From Straminergon stramineum (lineage: Eukaryota > Streptophyta > Bryopsida > Hypnales > Calliergonaceae), in contig OY987272.1 of NCBI GenBank assembly GCA_963920665.1, forward strand, positions 7,197,001-7,261,000: 64,000 bases of DNA, given 5' to 3'. The number at the start of each line of letters is the position of its first letter. The first letter of the stretch is position 1. The notes under the pieces are model-generated. The model had not been told where the DNA came from and did no database searches. It worked only from the letters and a program-made list of their open reading frames with translations. This document shows positions 23,878-35,589 of the stretch, one piece after another. Made by a program: the position numbers and the translations under genes.

Positions 23878-24811
23878 TAGTGGGGTACCAATCAAAATGT
23901 CGTTTTCAAATTCGCAGTGAGAAAAATTTCAGTATTGCCAACTTTGAAAGCCTTTTGAGAGCTCAAAAATTGGTATTTTACCACGAAATTTGTACCAAAG
24001 CATTATCTTTAAGTTAATTATATGTATGACAAATTTCAAGGCCAAAAGATTCAACGAAAAAAAGTTATTCAAAATCTACCAACATTGGTAGCTGTGGAAA
24101 TTTTTTCACTACTGCCAACTTTGACAGCCTCCCAAAGATTGAATTATTTTTTTTTGCCATGAAATTCTTGTAAAAAAACCCTCTTTATGTTAATGAAATA
24201 TGATAAAAATTTCAAGGCCAAAAGATTAATACAAAATAAGATATTAACAATCTACCAACATGTGTCGTTTTGAGAAACAATTGTGAAAACCATTTCACTA
24301 CTTCAACTTTGACACCCTCCCAAGGGCTGAAAAATTTCTTATTTACTATGAAATTTTTTCCACAAAGTGATTTCTATGTTAATAACATTTGTGACAAGTT
24401 TCAAAGCCAAAAAAATTATACAAAAAAAAAAATTCAAAATCTACCAACATGTGTAGCTCTGAAAAAACATTTCACTACTTCCAACTTTGACACCCTCCTA
24501 AGGGCTGCAATTTTACTTATTTACCATGAATTTTTTTGCACAATATCCCCTCTATGCTAATAACATGTGTGACAAATTTGAAGGTCAAAATATTTACACA
24601 AAAAAAGAAATCCACAATCTACCAACATGTGTAGTTGTGGGAAACAATGGGGGAAACCATTTCATTGCTACCAACTTTGACACCCTCCCAACGGTTGAGA
24701 AATTGTCTATTTACCATGAAATTTTTGGCACAACATGCTCTTTATGATAACAACATTCACGCCAAGGTCAAAAAATTTATAAAAAAAAAATATTTACAAT
24801 CTACCAATGTG
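23878..24811. repeat. Left terminal inverted repeat of the Tc1-like element, built of ~180-bp tandem units
   Basis: The phrase CTACC(A/C)ACAT...TTTGACACCCTCC recurs with CTACC at 24076, 24252, 24441, 24619 and 24800 (spacing 176, 189, 178, 181). Each unit also carries TTTACCATGAAATTT and ATGTTAATAACAT-like blocks. The short ORFs 24270-24560, 24526-24747 and 24635-24886 are products of this repetition, not genes. Confidence 0.9.
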
Positions 24812-25468
24812 TGTAGTTGTGAGATACCTTTTACTAAAGACATTGAAATTGTTGAAGTATGTCAGACAATCATGCTTCTAGATTGAAATTCTCCAAATGA
24901 TGCAATCGCTAATCATAAATGCTTCTCAAAAAAATCAAGGATAGTCAAATTTAGTTGTGTGCATTTGTCACATCTCAAAGACTGCACTTGTTTAAAAATT
25001 GGAGACTATACATGCATGAAGAAGCTTTTTCCTCCGAAGAAGAATGCTTGCATTTACAATAGAGCATTATAGGAGGTGGGATGTGGGATGATGAGAGAAG
25101 TAAGTTATGGGTGATTATTTTCTAAGCACAGGATTGAAACTTTGTGAACATGAGTGATTGAGTGCATGAAAGATGAGTTAACTAAGTAAGTCTAGGCTAT
25201 GTAATAACTGAGTGGATGAGGCATGGGATGAGTGTCTGAGGATATATGGAGGTATGTGAGATTTTCTTTAAGAGTGAGTGAGGTTATAACTTACATGTGG
25301 TGACTGGTGAGGTCTAGTGAATGAGTGAAGGCTGTGAGGTAGGATGATGGTGAGTGATTGAGGGTATGTGAGATTTTTTTCTGATGATTGAGTGAGGTTA
25401 TATATGTGCTCAATGAGTGAGGCTAGATCATGGTGATTAAGTGAAGGCTAGATCATGGTTACTAAGTG
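24812..25468. other. Leader of the Tc1-like element with GAGTGA-rich degenerate repeats
   Basis: Between the left TIR and the transposase start. From about 25070 to 25465 the sequence is purine-rich and repeats GTGAGTGATTGAG, TGAGTGAGGTTA and GGCTAGATCATGGTT with variation. It probably acts as promoter and 5' leader; no clear TATA box is singled out. Confidence 0.6.
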
Positions 25469-26476
25469 ATGGCTATTTCAAATGAAACTCGTACTCACAT
25501 AGTAGGTTTTAGTGAGGCAGGGAAGACAGGAGTTGACATTGCAGCTATTGTTGGAGTCCATGTTAGAATAGTTCAGAGGGTAGTGAAGAAATTTCAAGAA
25601 GATGGAACCTATAAGTGCAAACCTTGTGGTGGAAGTCATGCTAAAAAGCTTAGTGATAGAGATGTCCATGCTATTATTTGTGTTTCAAAAACTCATCATT
25701 GCTTGACACCCTCTGAGATCACTAATATATATTCTACTCAAGTGTCTAGATCAACTATTCGAAGGGCCTTACATGAGAGTGGCATTTTCAATCAAATTGC
25801 TATTAAAAAACCTTTTTTGACACATTGTCACATGTCTCAACGATTGGCATTTGCTCAAAAGTATTATGGGTGGATTGTAAAAGAATGGGAGAGAGTTGTT
25901 TGGACAGATGAGTCTACCTTTGAAGTTGGAAAAAATTCTAGACAAGTTCATGTTTGGAGAAATGCATATGAGCGCTATTCATCAAGTTGTATAGTTCCAA
26001 CTTTTAAGAGTGGGAGAACTTCTTTGATGATTTGGGGTGCATTTGCTAGAGGGCAAAAGTCACAACTTGTTTTTATGTCCAAAGATAGATGTTTTGCTAA
26101 GGATTTTGTTGAAGTGGTCTACAATGTCAAGTTGCTTCATTTTATGAGTAGAGTGCCATAGGGATTGCTTATAGAAGATAGCGCACCTGTCCATCATAGC
26201 AAAGTATGTGAAGAATGGAGACAAACACACCTTTAGGAGAAGCTCGATTGGCCTCCAAATTCTCCCGATCTCAATCCAATTGAGAACCTTTGGAAGATTT
26301 TGAAAGATGTTGTGCAATATGGCCCAATATGTCCAAAAAATTTAGATGACTTTAAGGTAGTTATTGAAAGAGAGTGGAGGTTAATCAATGGTACAAAGCT
26401 CCTTCAACTATGTCATTCTATGCCCTTTAGGTTACAAGAATTGATTGAGGCAAATGGAGGACATACACATTGGTAG
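25469..26476 (+). pseudogene. Tc1-like DD34E transposase, two in-frame stops
   Basis: The frame opens at the ATG 25469 and reads 335 codons to the TAG at 26474, the usual Tc1 transposase size, but is broken by TAG at 26159-26161 and TAG at 26234-26236. The N-terminus has a paired-type helix-turn-helix (GKTGVDIAAIVGVHVRIVQR, residues 18-37) followed by a GGSHAKKLSDRD linker. The catalytic triad is visible: D147 in WTDES (25907), D237 in EDSAPVHHSK (26177), and E272 in SPDLNPIENLW (26282), with 34 residues between the last two, giving DD34E. Apart from the two stops the frame is intact, so decay is recent. The last few codons lie inside the right TIR. Catalysis would be cut-and-paste transposition into TA sites; this copy cannot make a full protein without stop readthrough. 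Confidence 0.93.
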
Positions 26477-27398
26477 ATTGTAAATATTTTTTTTTTATAA
26501 ATTTTTTGACCTTGGCGTGAATGTTGTTATCATAAAGAGCATGTTGTGCCAAAAATTTCATGGTAAATAGACAATTTCTCAACCGTTGGGAGGGTGTCAA
26601 AGTTGGTAGCAATGAAATGGTTTCCCCCATTGTTTCCCACAACTACACATGTTGGTAGATTGTGGATTTCTTTTTTTGTGTAAATATTTTGACCTTCAAA
26701 TTTGTCACACATGTTATTAGCATAGAGGGGATCTTGTGCAAAAAAATTCATGGTAAATAAGTAAATTGCAGCCCTTAGGAGGGTGTCAAAGTTGGAAGTA
26801 GTGAAATGTTTTTTCAGAGCTACACATGTTGGTAGATTTTGAATTTTTTTTTTTGTATAATTTTTTTGGCTTTGAAACTTGTCACAAATGTTATTAACAT
26901 AGAAATCACTTTGTGGAAAAAATTTCATAGTAAATAAGAAATTTTTCAGCCCTTGGGAGGGTGTCAAAGTTGAAGTAGTGAAATGGTTTTCACAATTGTT
27001 TCTCAAAACGACACATGTTGGTAGATTGTTAATATCTTATTTTGTATTAATCTTTTGGCCTTGAAATTTTTATCATATGTCATTAACATAAAGAGGGTTT
27101 TTTTACAAGAATTTCATGGCAAAAAAAAATAATTCAATCTTTGGGAGGCTGTCAAAGTTGGCAGTAGTGAAAAAATTTCCACAGCTACCAATGTTGGTAG
27201 ATTTTGAATAACTTTTTTTCGTTGAATCTTTTGGCCTTGAAATTTGTCATACATATAATTAACTTAAAGATAATGCTTTGGTACAAATTTCGTGGTAAAA
27301 TACCAATTTTTGAGCTCTCAAAAGGCTTTCAAAGTTGGCAATACTGAAATTTTTCTCACTGCGAATTTGAAAACGACATTTTGATTGGTACCCCACTG
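26465..27398. repeat. Right terminal inverted repeat of the Tc1-like element
   Basis: Reverse complement of 23878-24811 with only scattered differences (for example a one-base indel near 26763). The minus-strand ORFs 26427-26642 and 26530-27006 are mirror images of ORFs in the left TIR and not genes. Confidence 0.92.
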
Positions 27399-27571
27399 TA
27401 CATAGAGAGTTGTCTTATCAATTCGAAACACAAATCATGAATGGCTTTAGAAGTAAAATAAGGTAAATGTCATGTCATGCCACATCAACATGGGCCCTTT
27501 TCAAATGGAAAATTTAATGTCTTGCAAAGAAAGACAATGTTCGAAGAACTTTCTCAAGTTTTACTAAAAAG

Positions 27572-28334
27572 GTGATTGCAAGAAACACTTGTCCTATTTT
27601 TTGTCCCCTTGCCCTTGGATAGGTGGTTTCTTGCTCATAACTTTTGCATCATTTGTCCCTTTGAAGTGAAATTTATGTTAGAGGTACATGTGGTAGTTTC
27701 AGACATTGTATAATTTTGTTTTTAATTTAAAAATTACTTTACTATTTTTAACCTGCCTCTAATTGGATGTCTACCTTGGCCATTTTGGGGGTGGGGTGGG
27801 GTGTAGTCCTATTCTTGACCCAAAAATGTGAATTTGAATCCACAAATTGGACATGTTGGAGGTCTATTAACATTACAAGGATAACTCTAAGTTTTTATGA
27901 AAATAGTAACATGTCAATTGCCCACATGGGGCCAAAGGGACCTTCCTTTGCTTGAAGTTTACAAAGAGGGGAAAATTTTCCTAAATGAATTCTTTGGCGC
28001 AATGCAAGCGCAATCTTCTCTAGTAAAATGTCTTTTTTTTTGAATTTTTTTTGAATTTTAAAAAAATTACTAATAATGAAAAGGTCCACATACCCCTTTT
28101 CTGCTATTTTGTGCTCCCGGTGGCTTCTATAGTACTCCGTAGTAGTCTATAGTACTACATAATATTGCATAGTACTGAATCAATGGTTCAGATCTCCAAG
28201 CACCCGGAATTGACGGTTGAGATTTGTAGGAGCACTTTGATGCGCAAAATTAATAGTAGTCCATAATATTGCTAGTCATATGGCCAAAAATCGTATTTTT
28301 GAGCGAAAAACATGAAGTATTTCTTGCAATCACC
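27572..28334. mobile_element. GGTGATTG-ended non-autonomous DNA element
   Basis: Ends are GGTGATTGCAAGAAACAC and TATTTCTTGCAATCACC, a clear inverted repeat. Aligns by eye with most of 14647-16641 (minus the CACTA insertion there). A short imperfect flanking repeat CTAAAAA / CTAAATA may be the target duplication. No coding capacity. Superfamily undetermined. Confidence 0.75.
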
Positions 28335-28335
28335 C

Positions 28336-31300
28336 TAAATAAAATTTTGTAGCGCAATTTAGAGAACATTCTTCAAAGTTAAAAAAGGACATATAAAGTT
28401 CAACCCATGTCCATCTCCTAACCTTGTACTTTACAACAATATCATTATTCTAAGGTTCAACACAAAAGGATCTATGTTGATGTACTTCATGAAGAAATTT
28501 CAAATGAATTGAATAGTTTTATTACACTTAACAATTTTTTTCTATATCAATTTTACTTAGATGATTTTTTACAAAAGGATATTTATTATATAAATAGAAA
28601 AAATATAGTTTTATATACAAGAAAATTCAAGATTGAAACTTTTATATATAATTAACCCCTGAACATCCAAAATCATCTCCAGAATTGAAAATATGAGATA
28701 AATCATTATAAAATGCTATTTGAAGCTATATTTTGGAATTAAATACTAAAAAAAATTATAGATTGAGTTTTGGATTCATCCACATAGTTAGCTTCATTGA
28801 TGCAATCAACCAACATTTTTTTTATAAATTTTGGAAGGAAAATTTTCAAAATTCCATCTAAATTTGATTGCATGCAAAATATTATCATTTTTTGAGTAAA
28901 ATTTTTTGGAATGGATTTAAAATGAGGTTCTCTTCACATGGTGATTTTTTGAAATTTTTGTGTTCTTTAAACTTATGACCTCATTTTAGTTTTGAACTAC
29001 AGTCGATGCAATTTTGGCTTAGTCAACCACTTGACATACTTACACATTTGTAATTTTAGAAAAATATTTACTCTACTAATACCAAATCCAACCATTAGAT
29101 AGGACAACAATTTTGTAAAGAATCTTCACAAATTAGGATAAATTTCATCCAAGTAGTAACTTACTAAGGATGAAACTTGAGTTTCAATTTGTTTATTGTC
29201 TTTAAAATGGATGTCAGAGCACTTATAGGAAACTTGCCAATCACCGCATTGACAAAATTCCAATCCTTCTCCACATACATATAGAGACTTACATGTTTTG
29301 AAATTTGGTGTGATCATTAAATGCTATGTTAAGATTCACCTTCAAAGAACAGAATGCAAAAAAATTTCTTCTGACAAATTTTGCAATCTAAAGGTGTTGA
29401 AGCTAAAATCTAGTTAAAAATTCTTTGCAACCCTTCATCGCACAATGTGCGATCATTGGACGGTGATACAAAATTTTGTTCCCATGGCAATCGAATTGAT
29501 AGTTGCATTGTGCAATTCGTGTACAATAAATGGCAACGGTTGTTGTGTTTTTTTTGGATGTGTGCAGTAAATGACAAGTTTACTCTAGAAGTTAAACAAC
29601 CAAATTGAATTAAAAAAATGTAGTAGAATATAGAATATAGTTTTAAAATAATTGTACTCATTGGGCTCTAGAAGATGCTCTACACAAGGCTATACACTCC
29701 TTTCTTTATTTTTTACTCTCTTTGCATCTTGGTGTGAGCACCAATTTATCCACCATTGGTAAATCGCTTGTATAACTAGGTTTTTAGGTTTCAATTAAAC
29801 AATTCTTACTTTGGGGTGTCTAAGCATGGTCCATTGTGCCTTCTGAGCAATAGATCTTCTCTAAATGCCTAAGCCTACCCAAATGTACGGAAATAACCAA
29901 AAGTATAACCTTCAATGCAAACACTACAATATTTGGCCGAATGGATTAGGCTACTACAGCTTTTGGTTCAAGAGAAGTTAGAAAAGAACTAATAGCAAAA
30001 ATTTCTAGAGAATTCTCTACTTTTTCTAAAAACATGAAATTCGACCCTATTCGAGCTTCCTAGCCAAAGTTATAAGTGGATGAAGTTTGATTGCTAATCG
30101 GTTCATTAAACTTCATCCTTGACTTAAATCTAGCTTCCAATGCAAACTAACTTGAAACTTTATGGAAGTACTTAGGATGTTTGTCCCTACTTAAAACTTG
30201 AGTTTGGTCTTAACGGAATATTTTTATGAAAACTTCATCCAAACTTAGTCTAATACTTCATTCTTCTATATCTTCTTCTTTTTTTGGCCTTTTTGAAGAT
30301 ATTTGAGGTGTCTTTGGACTCTTCTAGGCTAATTCTAAGAGTCTATGATTCTAACTCTCTCTTTCTAATTTATATTCTAAGTTATCGGTCAAGGTTCCTT
30401 GATTTCCTAGTCTGGATTTAACTTCTATTAGTTTACTATTTTTAGGGTTTTGATATTTTTGTCTTGTAGAGGCTATTTCTAGTTGTATAATTTTCTAAGG
30501 CACTTGTAGATTGGTCTTTCCCACTAAAAGTTATTGATAGATGAAGTTTGACCGCTAATTAGGCCTTGGAACTTCATCCACTAATTATTCTCAGTCTATA
30601 ATACAATATCTACTTTAGCTTTTGGTCTTGGGTTCTAGGTGATTAATTCTTCCTAATCTTATGTTCTTGTTCCCAATTTCCAAGTCTAACTAAATTTCAT
30701 CCAATTTGAGTCCTAAATTTCATCTATTGATAACTTCTTCATTTTCACTCTAGTTCCTACTTGTCTTATGTTTTTAGAAAGCTATGAACCTTTATGTTAA
30801 GATTCTAAATTCAAAAGTGACATGAATTCTAATTCTATAGATTTGACTTGTGTCTATGCCTTGGCCTAGATTAAATTGTATGAGTTAGAATTGATTGAAA
30901 TGGGGAGAGAAAGGTTTAGCTTCATACCTCATAGTTGATGTCATTACCCATGCCTTCCAAGTGTTCTTCCTTCTGCACCATAAATTCTAGCGAAAGGATG
31001 CAATTGATCATTGTTTTAATAAATTGGTAAGTTAATACAATGCTTGGTCGTTCTAATTCTACCTCTATTTCTTTCTCCTCCTCTTTCTTTTCCTTCTACC
31101 TTATTCCTCTCACATCCTTAAGGTGGCCCAACTACCCTCGTTCCACGTATCAAGGCAAGTTAAAGACACATCATTCCCTCTTTACGTTTTGAACTATTTC
31201 TTACACTTATCATCTAGATAATCAAACTATCCCCAATCCGATGGTCAAAAAGGGATAGTATGATTTCCCTTTCTATTTCATCTTCCTTGGCTCATTCTTA

Positions 31301-31783
31301 ACTAACTTCTACTAGCCTTCTTTCTACTTGTCATTCTCCCCATCCTTCCTACTAACTATCCCTCGAAGTCCTTCCTATAGGCTCTTACATGCTTGTCTTT
31401 ATTTTTCTTCCTTTGCTTGTGTTTAGTGGGGGATAAGAAGTTGGCTTCCCCACTCCAATACTTGTTTTAGAGAAAGATTGAGTTTTTGCTTCCCCCCCTC
31501 CTCGAGCTCCCAACTTTTGACTTCCTCGACTAGCACCTAGTCTCTTTGGATAGCCCTTGGTTTTCCCGACCAGACCCTATACCCCAGCTAGCTACTGCTT
31601 GTACCCAACCCTATTAGGGTATTGGATTTGGGTATTGAGCCTCTTCCCTTTTTGTCTATTGGGAATTTTATACTAATATTCCAAAGAACTTTAGGGACTC
31701 AAGGTGGGGTATCCAGAGATTAGTTGTACCAACAACTAAGTGTGAGCAATTGGAAGGTATTCACAACTTCCACTCATCAATCC
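28336..31783. other. Long stretch without recognised gene
   Basis: Contains repeated phrases such as AAACTTCATCC in both orientations (30087-30130, 30540-30585) and a pyrimidine-rich stretch at about 31040-31640. These could belong to a degraded retrotransposon, but no reverse transcriptase, integrase or protease motif is seen. The minus-strand ORF 29126-29317 has a CGEGLEFCQCGDWQ cysteine cluster but no known family. Confidence 0.4.
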
Positions 31784-32840
31784 GGGTCATTGCTAAAAAC
31801 ACCTTCCTGTTTTCTCATCACAATTAGAGTGATTCTCTTGTCATCCACTATAACTTATGAATTTTAAACCCAATGCCAAAAATTAGAAATATATTTCTAG
31901 TTAACTTTATTGTCATCATATTTCTTATTTTTAGAAATTTTTAGAAATTAATTTATATTTAAATGTCAATTTCATTAATATGTCACACTTTTAGGTTTAA
32001 GGGTTTTTTATACTAAATACCAATTCCAATTAATGATTTTTAGTTGAAATTTTGTGGTATATTCCTATAGTATGTAGACATGTTCCTACCAAAGGGCATC
32101 TAAAAAAACATTATTTTATGTCCTCCATGTTTGTGCAAAGAAGCCTCCTTTGCACATGCATTTGTAAACACTAGAAATGTTTTTGACCTCATTTTAAAAA
32201 TCAAATATCATCACTATGAAGTCTTCTCCAATGGCCAATTTTTCATTTAAAAAAAATTATTTTCCTATTTTCTACAAATGAAAATGTCCCAATTGTATTT
32301 ATTGGGACAACTTTTTGGACATAGAATTCTAGTGAAGAAAATTCAATTGGGACATTTTAATTTAGAGAAAATAGGAAAAAAAATTTCGTATTTTTTTTTG
32401 ACATTGTAAAAGAATTCCTGGTGATGAGATTTGGTTAAGAAAATGAGGTCAAAAACATTTCTAATGTTTATAAGTGCCTTCTTTGCGCAAATGTGGAGGA
32501 CATAAAATAATGTTTTTTTAGATGCCCTTTAGTAGGGACATGTCTACCTACTATAGGAATATACCACAGAAATTTCAGCAAAAAATCATTAATTTGAACC
32601 AATATTTTATATAAAAAAAAACCTAAACCTGAAAGTGTGACTACTTCACAAAATTGATTTTTAAATATCAAATGATTTTTTTTAATTTTTGAAAAATAAG
32701 GGGTACAATTGAAATAAAAAATTCCAGAATACGTTTTCCTAGTTTGGGCATTGGGCTCATAAATCAAAAGTTATAGCATTGGATACAAACCAGTTTTTCA
32801 AAACACTATGGAAAACAGTTGGTGTTTCTTGCAATGACCC
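31784..32840. mobile_element. 1.06-kb near-palindromic foldback element
   Basis: The ends GGGTCATTGCTAAAAACACC and GGTGTTTCTTGCAATGACCC are inverted repeats, and pairing continues with modest divergence almost to the centre (about 32310). Examples: CATCTAAAAAAACATTATTTTATG near 32097 pairs with the arm near 32492-32530 (quoted phrase split by one base over the shared core), and AAAATGTCCCAATTG near 32280 pairs with CAATTGGGACATTTT at 32343. The end motif resembles that of the GGTGATTG elements. No clear target duplication. The minus ORF 32468-32767 is inside an arm. Confidence 0.8.
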
Positions 32841-35555
32841 ATCATCACTTAAGTTCAATCTAATTTCTACTTGCTATTTTGAGGGGCTAAACTTTGGTTG
32901 TTTCCAAGCACGTTTAGGGAACTAAAACTTGGAAGTAATTGCCTAGAGATCTCCAAACTTTGCCTTAAAGTTGACTTTAACACCAAATCTCAGGTTCTTG
33001 AAACACTATAGGTTCATAGCTCCGTCGTCTATGAAATTTTAACACTTCATCTAAAGTTCTAAGGACTTTATAAGTTCAAAGTTTTGCCACTCCAGGGGGA
33101 CCTATTGACTATGTGCCAAATTTGAACAAAGTTAGTGGACCAGTTAGCTAAGACATACTAAACACCCAACTGAAGGGAGTTTGGATCAATAAAAGTTGTG
33201 TTAGTATGATATCAATCGTTCAAACTAAAGGCCCTCTAAAGCAACACCACCAAGACATATGGAAGGTTGCTCTAGAGTTAGTACAAGGATATAAAAGATG
33301 GAGTCAAAATCTCCTACCAAGGAACTATACACAACAAAGACTCTCAACTAGTGTTAGTGAGGGGAGCAACCAAGGCTTCAACCAACTCAAAACAAGTCAC
33401 ACTAGGGAATGCTAAGCATAAAGGGACCTACAATTCTCTCACAACTTTGAAGAACAAAAACAATGGCCAAAAGTGCCTACAAACACCGTTCAAGGTTTTT
33501 CGCTTAAAATGCCAAAATTTCCAATATAAGTTAAACCCAATGGACCTAAATATAAAAAATGGAGGTGAATTGAGAGGAGAAGGGATGTCCTCTTGTGCTC
33601 TTTTCCAAACACCCACCTCCTCTCATTCTTCCTATAGTAACCCTATCAATTTGGATTTTCATCCTCATCTTCTAGGATTTTCACTTTCTAAGTTGATCAA
33701 AAAATTTAACTTTTGGAGATCAACTCCAAATCGCAAGTAGATTGAGCCATTAGCTTCAAAAGGCCATTTTTCGACTACGGAAATCCTCCATCTTTTTTCC
33801 TAACTCCTAAATCTTGATGAAACCTAATGCCAACTTAATGCCAAAATCGGATAAAAATTCAACTTTTGGAGTTTGACTTTTTTAACAAGAATAACTAGCC
33901 TAGGATCTTAAGTAGAAATGGAGGAGTAAGAAAAGATCTGTCTTCGACCTCATTCCACTTTCATATGCTCCCAATCCATTGGTCAACTCAACCATAATCT
34001 TTACATTTTGTCGGTTACTGTAAGGCTTGAAGTTGGCACTTAGAACACAGGGGTTTCTTTTTTTTTCTGTTAGTTTTGTAACATATTTATGTGTAAGAAG
34101 ATATAAAAAGAGGTTTTGAATGATATTTGGTAGAAGTCCCTATTGATATAGTGAGGGGTCATCCTAGAAATTCAAAGTATTTAAAATATTCTAATTTCCT
34201 ACTTCTAGTGCCTAATTGAGGGTTTGAAAGGTCATTTAAATGATTCTGAGAGAATGTAGCCAATTCTAATGTTTTATCCATGCTAAATTATTTTTTCAAA
34301 ATGCATATGGCAAATTGGCTACATCTATTTTAGATCTAGAGAGTCTTGTTTAAGGACACTATCCAATTCGTGAAGACTTTAGATTGGTAAATTCTAATTT
34401 GTAGGTAACTTATAGAATATTGAACTAGAATACAAATAAGGTGAAGGGAGAGTGATTGGAGTATGAAAAAAAGATGTTTTTAGCTTAAAAGCATGTCAAG
34501 AGCCAACATTGGAGCTAGTTGTTTCAAGATTCCCGATACAAGAATGATTTCTCCTTCAAGTGGAAATTAATAAGAAATTGCTAATTTTAGCCTCTCTATG
34601 AATAGTGCAAAATAAAATATAATTTTGCACTTTGATTTGGGAGTTTCTTAGAAGCTATCCAAAAAGTTTTTTATTTTTCCAAAATATTCTCAATGACTCC
34701 ACGGAAAGTCAACCGCCTTTAAATATGGTCATAAATTCCTAGAAATTATCCATCTTGTTGTAAAATCTCACTAAAAATTAGGATAGAGTTTTGTGTGATG
34801 ATAAAGCACTCCACAAAATTTGAAGACATTCTAACATTCCCAAATACCAAAATTAGTAACAACATGGAATTTTTAAAGAATTTACAACTTGGCGGCAGGT
34901 TGACCAACATACCAGAAGCTCATATTGTCCAATTGAAGAAAATAAAGGATTTTTTTTACTCTTATAAATATTCTAGGCAACCTTAGCCAAACGATTTTCT
35001 CAAAAAATGCAAATTCCAAAAGTTAGAGTTTTGACTTTTCTTTGGAATTATTGTAAGTCAATTCTACACTTGCAAATGGCCTAGGACACAAGGATAAAGG
35101 GTCTTCTAATCTAATTGGGGTCTTCTGAACGTAATGAAGCATTTTGTTTTTGGTTTTGAGTTGTTCGCTAAAAGATAGGGAGGGTCAGCTCTTAGTTTGA
35201 CTTTTTAGTTGTAATTTGCAGTAATTCAAAGTTAATTTTGCAAATATCTTTTGGAAAATCGAATATTGGATTTGTTCAAGATCTCTTTTCCTGCATAACA
35301 AGCTATCTTTGGTTTAAAGAAAGACAATTTAGAAATAACTTTTGATTAATTAGCAAAATATCTAGGTTAATTAGGATTATTTTCAAAATATTTTTGGAAA
35401 AAAATCTTGGATTTGATTTAACCAAAATTTATGAGCTAAATGAGAGAATTCTAGATAATTCTTCCATTAAACAAAGATTATTTAAAAAATATTTTAGGAT
35501 AGTTTAACAAATATCTAAAGATTGAAAGTAAATGTTTTCCACCAATAACTTACCG
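32841..35555. other. Unrecognised sequence with two overlapping plus-strand ORFs
   Basis: ORFs 33206-33415 and 33351-33740 (129 codons) overlap in different frames and have no recognisable domains. The 33200-34000 stretch is less AT-biased than average and could be internal sequence of a non-autonomous retroelement, but no diagnostic motif is present. Confidence 0.3.
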
Positions 35556-35589
35556 GGGAGGGGCCTAGGACAAGTATAAAAGGCCCCTC
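35556..35589 (+). promoter_or_regulatory. TATA box within a GC-rich hairpin, LTR-promoter-like
   Basis: TATAAAAGG at 35575-35583 is the best TATA box in the window. It lies between GGAGGGGCC and GGCCCCTCC, which form a 9-bp perfect hairpin. Downstream sequence (to about 35900) resembles the transcribed part of an LTR and then a TTGTGGTATTCAAACAAC stretch vaguely like a primer-binding region. An LTR origin is a guess; a matching second LTR was not found. Confidence 0.4.

Larger units (their letters stand above)
23878..27398 (+). mobile_element. Tc1-like (DD34E) transposon with ~934-bp terminal inverted repeats
   Basis: The element runs from TAGTGGGGTACCAATC to GATTGGTACCCCACTG (first left base C to T). 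TA dinucleotides flank it (23876-23877 and 27399-27400), as expected for Tc1/mariner insertion. Both ends carry inverted repeats of about 934 bp that look nearly identical, so insertion appears recent. Between them lie a GAGTGA-rich leader and a transposase reading frame broken by two stops. The TIRs are built from internal ~180-bp tandem units. DD34E elements with TIRs this long are atypical; plant mariner-like elements are usually DD39D with short ends. Confidence 0.92.

Noticed and set aside
24270..24886. Three overlapping plus-strand ORFs
   Set aside because: They lie in the left TIR and arise from its ~180-bp internal repeats; the same proteins appear mirrored in the right TIR.
25478..26317. 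Minus-strand ORFs opposite the transposase
   Set aside because: Shadows of the transposase reading frame on the other strand, without domains.
26427..27006. Minus-strand ORFs of 71 and 158 codons
   Set aside because: Mirror copies of the left TIR ORFs, produced by the inverted repeat.
33428..33616. Minus-strand ORF opposite 33351-33740
   Set aside because: Antisense shadow of another weak ORF, no domain.
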